Of a stretch of DNA of 64,000 nucleotides, positions 19,401 to 28,400 are shown one piece after another. The DNA comes from Lysobacteraceae bacterium (GTDB lineage Bacteria; Pseudomonadota; Gammaproteobacteria; Nitrococcales; AK92): NCBI GenBank assembly GCA_012523465.1, contig JAAYIK010000006.1, forward strand, positions 42,304 through 106,303, in the 5' to 3' direction. The notes below the pieces were generated by a model. The model made no database searches. It was not told the origin of the DNA and saw only the letters and a list, made by a program, of their open reading frames with translations. Made by a program: the position numbers and the translations under genes. Within the stretch, counting starts at the first letter, position 1. Each line of letters starts with the position of its first letter.

Positions 19401-22400
19401 GCTGGCTGGCAACGTCAACGGGGCCGGCACCGCGTCCGTGGGTGCGGCGGCCGCCACCAACACCATCGCCAACACCGTGGAAGCCGGTATCACTGGCAGC
19501 ACCCTTGCCGTCTCCGACGAGACCGAGGTGGAGGCGCTGCAGAAGGCCGCCATCGAGACCCTGGCCGCGGATGGCGGAGGTGCAGGCACGGCAGCGGTAG
19601 GCGGCAGCACCACCATCAACAACATCGCCAATGTCACCCGCGCCGGCATCGAGAACACCGGCCAGCGCGGCGCGGACAACGCGACCCGCATCGCTGCTCG
19701 CGACGAATCCAGCATCGACTCCCTTGCCGGCGGCGCCCGAGTCGGCGGCACCGCGGGCGTCGGCGCCGCCGCCGCGGTCAACCGCAGCGGCAACGTCATC
19801 GATGCTTATCTGTCCGGCGGTGACGACGGCAGGACCTTCGCCGCTCGCAACGTGGTGCTCGACGCTGCATCGGAAGCGACCATCCGCACCATCGCGGTCG
19901 GCGTTGGGGCGGGCCTCAACGCCGGCATCGCCGGCTCCGTGGCCACCAGCATCATCGACACCGACGTGCGGGCCCGCATCGACAGCGGCGCCAAGGTGGA
20001 GGCTGAGAACAACGTCGGTGTGCTGGCAAGCAACCGGGACCGCATCGAGGTGGTGGCGGGCGCCGCCGGCATCGGCGGCATGAACGCTGGCATCGGCGTG
20101 TCGACGGTCGTGAACGTCATCGACAGCATCACCCGCGCCTACATCGATGCCGCGCAGGTGCTCGCCCACGCCAGGGACCTCGACGACACGCTCGCCGTCC
20201 GCGACGGCCGTCTGGTCGAGACCCCCAGCATCGGCGAGGAGCCGGATCCCGAGACCTTCGCCTGGTATCAGCTGGAGGGCAGCAGCAAGCAGGTGAGCGG
20301 CGTCGCCGTGAACGCCTTCTCCACCCAGCAGGTGGGTGCCATGTCGGTTGCCATCGGTGGCACCATGCCCAATCCCAAGGGGTCGGGCGCCGTGGGTGCC
20401 ACCGCCGACGTCAACGTGCTGGCCGGCGTCACCGAGGCCTATGTTGGCAACGGTGCCAAGGTCGGCAGCGGCGCTGGCGACATCGACGTCACCGCCGGCA
20501 GCCACTCCTACGCCACGAGTTTCATTGCCGGCGCTGCCTTCAGCGGCGACGTGGCGGGCGGCGGCGCCATCGATACCGGCGTCATCAGCCGCGAAACCCG
20601 CGCTTTTGCCCGCAACGCCGAGCTGGCCAGCGGCGGCGCCGTGCGCCTGACCGCCCGCTCCGGCCAGGGTATCCGAGCCATTGGCGCCAGTGCCGGCGGG
20701 GCCATCGTCGGCGGTGCTGGCACTGGCCTGGTGGGCGTGATCAGGGGCACCACCGAGGCATTCCTGGATGATGTGGCGGTGGAAAGCCACGACCTGGACG
20801 TGAGCGCGGCCAGCCGCGCCGGCTTCAACCTCATGGGTGGCGCGCTGGCCGTGGGCGGTGGCGCCGTGGGCGGTTCCCTGGCGGTGGCCGTCAGCGACCA
20901 GCGCACCAGCGCCTATCTGCGCAAGGCTGATGTGCTGGTCGACGGCGACGTCACGGTCGGCGCCGAAGCCGAGACCGACTTCTGGAACGTGGCCCTGACT
21001 GGCGGCGCCGGCGGAATCGCCGTCAGCGCCACGGCCGGCGTCAACGTGGTCAGCAACGCCACCGAAGCCTGGGTCGAGGGTTCCACCATCGGCCGCGCCG
21101 ACCAGCGGGCGGCTAATGTGAGCGTTGCCGCCAGGGATACGGTGCGCGTCTCCGCCACCGGCGGTGCTGCGGCCGTCGGCGCGGTGGCCGTTGGCGGTGC
21201 CGCCACCGTGACGGTGGTGCAGAGCCGCACCGTCGCCGAGATCCGCGATAGCGGCCTGTACGTGGGCGGGACCCTTGGTGTCAACGCCGACAGCGACGTG
21301 GATGTGGAGCACGTGACGGCCGCTGCCGGCGGTGGGTTCCAGAGCGCCGTATCGGGCTCCGCCAGCATGATCCTGATCGGCAACGGCACCAGCGGAGAAG
21401 CAGGGGACGAGCTGGGCGACATTCTGGATCTGGCCGCTGACATGGTCGCCGGGGAGAAGGTGTCCGAGGTCGACAACGCCGACTCGCGCTATGCCGACGA
21501 CAGCAGCCGTCAGGATGTAACCGGACAGAGCCTGGCTGCGCTGGACGCCGAGCGGCGGCAGCGCCTGGGCGACGAGCAGGGCAGCCTCTCGGATGGCGAA
21601 CTGCAGGACGTCAACGATCGCGGTCGCTACGACCTGGCAAGCCACTTCGGCAACGGTGCCGACGCCGACGTGACTCGCGCGGCCATCATCGGCGGCACCA
21701 TCGAAGCTGGTACGGTGGAGGTGCGCGCCGAAGACCGCACTACCACCTTCAACCTCGCCGGCGCGGCCAATCTCGCCGGTGGTGGCCTCGCCGCCGGCGG
21801 CGGCGTGGCCGCCACCCGGGTCTACAACGACGTCCAGGCGGTGCTGCAGGCGGCCAGTCTGCAGGCGGCCGGTTCCGTGACCGTGACCGCGCGTGCCGTC
21901 GACGGCAGCGGCGATGCCGCGCATGCGCTGGCCTTCGCCGGCACCGTCGGCGTCGTCGGTCTGGGTGCGGCCTGGGCCGACGCCTATCTGGAGAATGCGG
22001 TAAGCGCTACCCTGGCTGGCAAGGTGGACGCCACGGGCGTGGTCACGGTCGAGGCGAAGGACGACAGCAGCGCCGACGCCCAGGCCCTGGGCGCCGCCGC
22101 CGGTGCCGCCGCCGGTGGCGTTGTTGTGGCCAATGCCGCCAAGCGCAGCGGCATCAATGCTGCCTTGGCCGGCAGCGCGCAGGTGTTCGCGCTGGACGGC
22201 GTACAGGTCATCGCCGACTCCGATGGCGCGGTCTACGCCAAGGCCCAGGGCGCGGCGGGCGGTCTGTCCGCCGCTGGCAACGCGGCCGTGGCCGTGGCTC
22301 GCGATGACGCCAGGGTCAGAGCAGCGTTGGAGGCCAACGCCAGCCTCTACGGCGGCGATTCGATTCTGGTCCAGGCCACCGCCAGACCGCAGACCGGCGC

Positions 22401-25400
22401 CGAGGCCTTGGGCGTCGCCGTGGCCGGCGGCGGGGCGGTCGGTGCTTCGGTCGCCGACGCGTATGCGGGCACTCAGGTCGCTGCCAGGATAGAAGGTGGC
22501 GTGACCGCCGAGGCGAAGGACATCACCGTGCTCGGCCGCTCGCTGCAGCCGTCCTCCGGGCACACCGCCGCAGCCACGGCCACGGGAGGCACTGGCGCCC
22601 TGGTCTTTGGCTCGAACGCCACCGTGGCCACTGCCGAGAGCCGCAATCACGTGTTCAGCCAGGTGGCGGAAGGCGCCACCCTGCGCGCCCGCGGCACGGT
22701 GATGGTCTCCGCGGTGAACGAGAGCCGCCAGGATGCCTACGCCACCGGCGTGGCGATCGCCGGCCTGTCCATCGGCGCCAATGTCGCGACTGCGCGCTCC
22801 GACGCCGTCACCGAGGCGGTGATGGGCGGCAGCCTGGAAGGCCAGCGCATGGTGCGGCTCTATGACGAGGGCCAGGATCGCTACAGCTTCGTGCCGCTCG
22901 CCGAGCACGATGGCAGCGTCAATACCGACGGCGAAGGGTTGCTGTACACCGTCGACGTCGGCGGCGAGCAGCGCCAGCTGGTGCAACTCTACGATCCGGA
23001 GCTGGAGCGCTACTACTACGTCACCCTGGATAGCTACAACAGCGAGTATCCGGATGCCGAGGGGCTGCAGTTCGCCACGGCGCGGCTGGTCGTGGACGCC
23101 AATGGCGTCGACCGCAACTTCGCCCATGCCGTCTCCGGCAGCGGTGGCGTCCTCGCCGGCGCCGCGGCGACAGCCAATACCCGCACCGACTCAAGCACTC
23201 GTGCCGTGCTGCAGGGCGCAGCCGGTATGCTGCGCGCCGGCGCGGTCCGCGTGGCCGCGCGCCATACCAGCGAGTTCGATGGCAAGGCCGACAGCGTGCA
23301 GGCGGCGGTCCTCGGCGCTTCCGGGGCCGTCTCCCGCCATTCGGTGGATGTTGGCGTCGACGCCGAAATCGGCACGGGCGCGCGGGTCGAGACCTTCGAT
23401 CTCGTGGTGGATGCCCAAGGCCGGGTAATCAAGGATGGAGTCGGTGGCGGCTACAACACCCAGGCCGCCTCCGGCGGGGTGGCCGCCGGCGCCGCCTCCG
23501 GCAGCTACAGTGACATCCGGCAGATGACCCGTGCGCTGGTCGGAGCGAACGCTAGGCTGGATGTCGTTGGCGATGTCCGCAGCCCGGGCCGGCTGGATGT
23601 CGTCGCCTTCAATGACATCTACGCCCGCGATCGGGCCAAGCTTGATACCGGCGGCGCCATCACCATCGCGCGCGCCGAATCGATGGTCAAGGTCACCGAC
23701 AGCACGGCGGCGGTGTCGGTGGGCAGCAACGCCAAGCTCGACAGCGTCGGCGACATCGTTCTGAGCGGTCGTAGCCAGGCTGACATCGCCACCGCGGCGA
23801 ACGCCAAGACCTATGGCGTGGCCGCTGCGGCCGAGGCGGACAGCGAGGCCTCGATCGCGGCCCGCCAGACGGTCGACGTGGGCCAGGGCGCGTCCCTGCG
23901 CGCGAGCGGCAACATTCGTCTGTATGCCGGCCGCAACAAGGACGACCAGCGCAACTTCATCGAGGCGAGGGCCAACGCCGACGTCTGGAACAAGACCGTG
24001 ATCCCGATCTCCGACGTCGACGCGCTTGCCTACATCGATGAGGAGGCCCAGGTCGTCGTTGCCGAGGGGGCCGAGCTGCGCTCCGTCCGCGATATCTTCC
24101 TCTACGCCAACGAAGGCTTCCTGGCCGCCAGCGGCAAGGCCATCGCCAAGGATCTGTACCGCCAGGCGCTGCAGGATCTGGGGGCCATCGGCGAGATCGT
24201 GGAGGACGGCGAGCTATCGATCGAATTCACCAAGGGCACCGGCCGTGCCGATCGTACGAGCCTGGTGTTGCTCGACGGCTATGCAGAAAGCGGCATACAG
24301 CACCACCAAACCATTGTCCTGGACTTCGTCGATGGGCAGGTGGTGTGCGAGAACGGGGTCTGCGTCTACGACGAGGAGAACCCGCCGGAAGTGGCGGTCA
24401 CCGGCTCCATCGATGGCATCGGCTACCGCATCTACGATGCGTCGCTGACGCAGAACCTCGCGCAGCGGCTCAATGAGCTGATCCGCCTGCGTGGCGAGTA
24501 CATGGAGCACGACGCCGCCAGGGCTGCATACGATGCGGAGATATCTCGTATTGAGCAGCAGCTTAAGGACCTCGGCGCCAAAGTCATTCGGATCGGTGAG
24601 AGCTACATCGTCGAATCGGATCTCGCCGTTCGCTTCATCGAGCTCGATCCGGTCGTGGCTGCGCCGGGCGACATCTGGGTGGAGGGCACCCGCTTCGAGG
24701 GCCGCGGTCACCTCATCGCCCCGGGCGATGCCAGGATCGAGGTGATCAACAATACGCCGTATTTCCTGCGCATCAACGGCCTAGAGATCCCTGACTACAA
24801 GGCCGGTCGGGTGATGTTCAACGGCGGGGCGGTGGAGAGCGTCGAGGAAATCAACCAGCTGCAGGGCGGCTCCGGCGCCAGATTCGCGACCTTCCAGACG
24901 GCGACCAGTTCGCCGGATCCCTACATCCGGGTCGCCAACACTTTCAACCCGGACTCGGAGGGCAGCAAGTACAACGTCAAGTTCCTGCCGCCGGATATCT
25001 ACATCAGCGGCAACGTGTCGAACCTGCTCGGCGAGGTGCAGTTGACCAGCGCCGCCGGCAGCGTCATCGCCCAGGGCGACATCAGGGCCAACACCATCTC
25101 GATCTCCGCCGGGCGCGATTTCGTGCTCGGCTACACCGAGGGCTTCCGGCACATCGGCCCGGATCCCAAGTCCGAGTGGGAGGCGTTCGCCAAGGATTTC
25201 ACCCAGAATGTGAAGAACGGCATCTACAAGCTCAGCGAAGATGGGAAGACCTACCAGGAGCGGGGGGGCTGCAAAGTACCAAATCCAATCTTCGGCTGCC
25301 TCGAATGGGAGTGGCATGTTGCCAAGCCGGTGCCCACAGCGCCGCCCCGTGCTCAGGAGAGCGTGACCGTCGCCGGCAACAACGTGTTCGTCAGTGCCCG

Positions 25401-28400
25401 CTACCTCAACATCAACGGCACGCTGCAGAGCGGCATCCCGGATTGGAACATCGACCTGTCCGGTCTGGATGGCGCTATCGCCAACGCCAAGGCGATCTAT
25501 CAGCAGCGCAAGGCGGCCGGCAACTCCGATCCCTACGTGGAGCTCAGGTCCTGGCACGGCGGTCGCGTCAAGGCCTGGTGGAACGGTGAGCTGGAGCGGA
25601 TCGAGCTCGACGGCATCAAGGTCGAAGGCGGCTACATGGAGCTCTTCGGCGAGATCATGAACACCGGGGGCGGCAAGCTGAAGGTGCTTGACGGCTACGG
25701 CCTGATCGACATCAACAACCCCACCGACTACGACCTGGTGGTGCGCACGCTGGATGTCGGCCGTGGTGTGGAGGGCACCATCAAGATCACCGACCTTGGT
25801 AAGACGGTGACCCGCGATGGCAAGGTGTACCAGCTGATCACCGTCTACAAGCGCGAGGGCGGCGAAGTCCGGATCTACACCAACAAGGAGGTGGACGCTG
25901 ACGGCAACCCCATCCATCTGGCCGGGACCGGCGCAGACCGCTCCGCGACCTATGCGCCGGCGGAAGGGCTGCTCTACCAGTGGGTGACGGGCCAGCGCAA
26001 GACCAGGGGCGAGCGCCGCTATTACGAGAAGACCAGCGCGACTTTCTTCGACTGGTTCGATCTCGACTGGCTGATTCCGGCCAACTACGAGAATTACACC
26101 AATAACTGGACCTGGAACGACGATCCGCGGCCGCTGCTCGAAGGCGATTACCTGGTGCGGAACGCGAACAACAAGTTCAGTTACGACTATTCCGAAAAGA
26201 TTCTCAGCGATACCGGCTGGAAGGAGGTCGAGCGAGACTCCAAGTGCGTTAAGCGGTTCATCGGCTGCATCCAGCGCAAGTACTGGGCGGTCGTCGAGAA
26301 GGAGGAGGGTGTCAAGGAGTTCCACACCTATGGTGTCGGCGCCAGTGAGCTGATCGACATCGAGTTCATCGGCTACGACCAAGGCTTCATCAAGGTTGAC
26401 TCGAAGGGCGGCTTGCTGCTCGGTGGCAACATCCACAATCACACCGGCACTACTACGTTGAAGGGCGACCGCATCGAGCGCATCGCCGACGTCACGATCC
26501 TCACCAAGGACCTGAACTTGGAGGCGAGCCACGGTATCGGTGCCGACCAGGCCCTGATCGTCGATGTCAGCGGCGTTGTCAGCGCCTGGAGCGACCGGGG
26601 CGACATCCAGCTCGACGCGGTTAGTGGTGATCTGCGCTTCGGCCTGATCCAGACCAGCGACAACGTCAAGCTCGCTGCCCAGCGCCATGTGACGATGGGC
26701 GGCGCGGATAGCCTCATCCGCGGTCGCAGGATCGACCTCACCGCCCGCTCCGGCAGCATCGGCAGCGAGCAGCTCGCGGTGCGGCTGGATACCGCCGATG
26801 GCCGCGATGGCCTGTTTACCGCCAGCGCTGGCGGCAACATCCACGTCAACGAGACTGCCGGCGACCTGCGGCTCTGGCAGGTCAGTGCCAACGGCGACGT
26901 GGTGATTGCCACTACCGATGGCAGCATCCTTGACGGCAACACCACCGAGGTCCGGGATGATCGCACCTATGAGCAGCTGTTGTCGTTGTGGGAGGACATG
27001 GAGCTCACCGGCACGGCCGCCGAGGCGCGTGCCGCAGCCATGGTGCAGGCCTACGAGCGGGGCCAGGAAGCCGAATATCGCCAGTACTGGAAGCTGCGCA
27101 ATGTGCGTTATCAAGACGGCCAGTGGGTGGCGGACGACTATGATCCGAACTTCCGGGTGACCTTCGACGAGGCTTACAAGCTCCAGCTCAGGGAAACGCT
27201 GGGCCTCGACGATGCGGCCATCGCGAGCCTGGAAGCGGAGCAGACCGAGAAGTACCACGAGCTGCATCAGCGCTTCGGCGGCGCCGAATACGATCCGGAC
27301 TTCCGCTATGCTCTGAGCGAGTCCGAGCGAGCGGAGCTGCTGGAGGGGGCGGTTTGGACCGAGGAGCAGCTGCGTTACTCGATTAGCGCCGGCGTCGCCC
27401 GTGGGACCTCCGATACCACGGTGACCATCGAGGCCCCGAACGTTATCGGCCGCAACGTCACCCTGATTGCCGGCGGCGAGCAGTCCACTATCGGCCGCGC
27501 CGTGGGCGAGGTGGTGATCGATGTCACCGAGCCGCTCACCGATGAGCAGCGGGTCGCGCTCGCCAGCGCCGAGCGGGACGACGTCACCATCGAGGGGAAC
27601 ATCATCCGCATCACCCTGCACGACGACGTGGATGTGGAGCTGCTCTCCGGCGCCAACGGCGCCATCGTCGCCAAGGCGGGCAAGGAGATTTACCTGGGCG
27701 GCGAGCAGGACATCAACGTCCGCGACGTGCATGCCCCGGTGGTTCGCATCAAGGCCGGCCAGAGCATCGTCGATAGCGCGGATGGCACCCCCGCCATCGT
27801 CGCCGACGAGCTGATCCTTGAGGCCGGCAACGGCTCCATCGGCAGCCCCGGCAACGCGCTGGATATTGATCTCGCCGGCAAGCTCACCGCCCGCGCCGCC
27901 GAGGCTATCCACATGGTGCAGCACGGCGGCGACCTGCACTTGGATTACCTCTTCTCGCAGGGCCGGGTCGAGCTCACCGTGGCGAACGGTGGCCTGCGGG
28001 CTGCCCCCGGCGGCCTGTTCGCCATCGACGCTGGTTCGCTGGATCTGGACACCCGAGGCAGCGTCGGCAGCGCCAGTCAGCAGCTCGAGGTCAAGCTCAC
28101 CCCGGATGCGGGTCGTGGCGCCGATACCGGTTTCTCGGTCCGCGCTGGCGGCGATCTGTACGTGACCAGCCCGGAGGCCTCCCTGGCCGTGAACACCGGC
28201 AGCGTCGGTGGCGAGGCGTTGATCACCACCGGTCTCGGGGGCCTGCGCTTCATCGGCGACTTCCAGGCTATCGGCGGTGGTGACTTCCAGTCCAGCAGCG
28301 ACATCGTCTTCGCCGACGACATCCGGGTGGCGAGCGACAACGGCGATCTGCTGTTCACCGCCGCGAGCTTCGAAATGGGTGCGGGCAGCGAGGCTGAGGC

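Noticed and set aside
18372..19800. Regular repeats considered as a possible CRISPR or DNA tandem array.
   Set aside because: Units are conserved as protein and diverged as DNA, with no short identical repeats or unique spacers.
18460..23127. A 1,555-codon open frame antisense to the giant exoprotein, and another of 1,225 codons at 24781-28458.
   Set aside because: Both are shadows of GC-rich repetitive coding sequence. They are His/Gly/Ala-rich, lack domains and ribosome sites, and the sense frame has clear TPS features.
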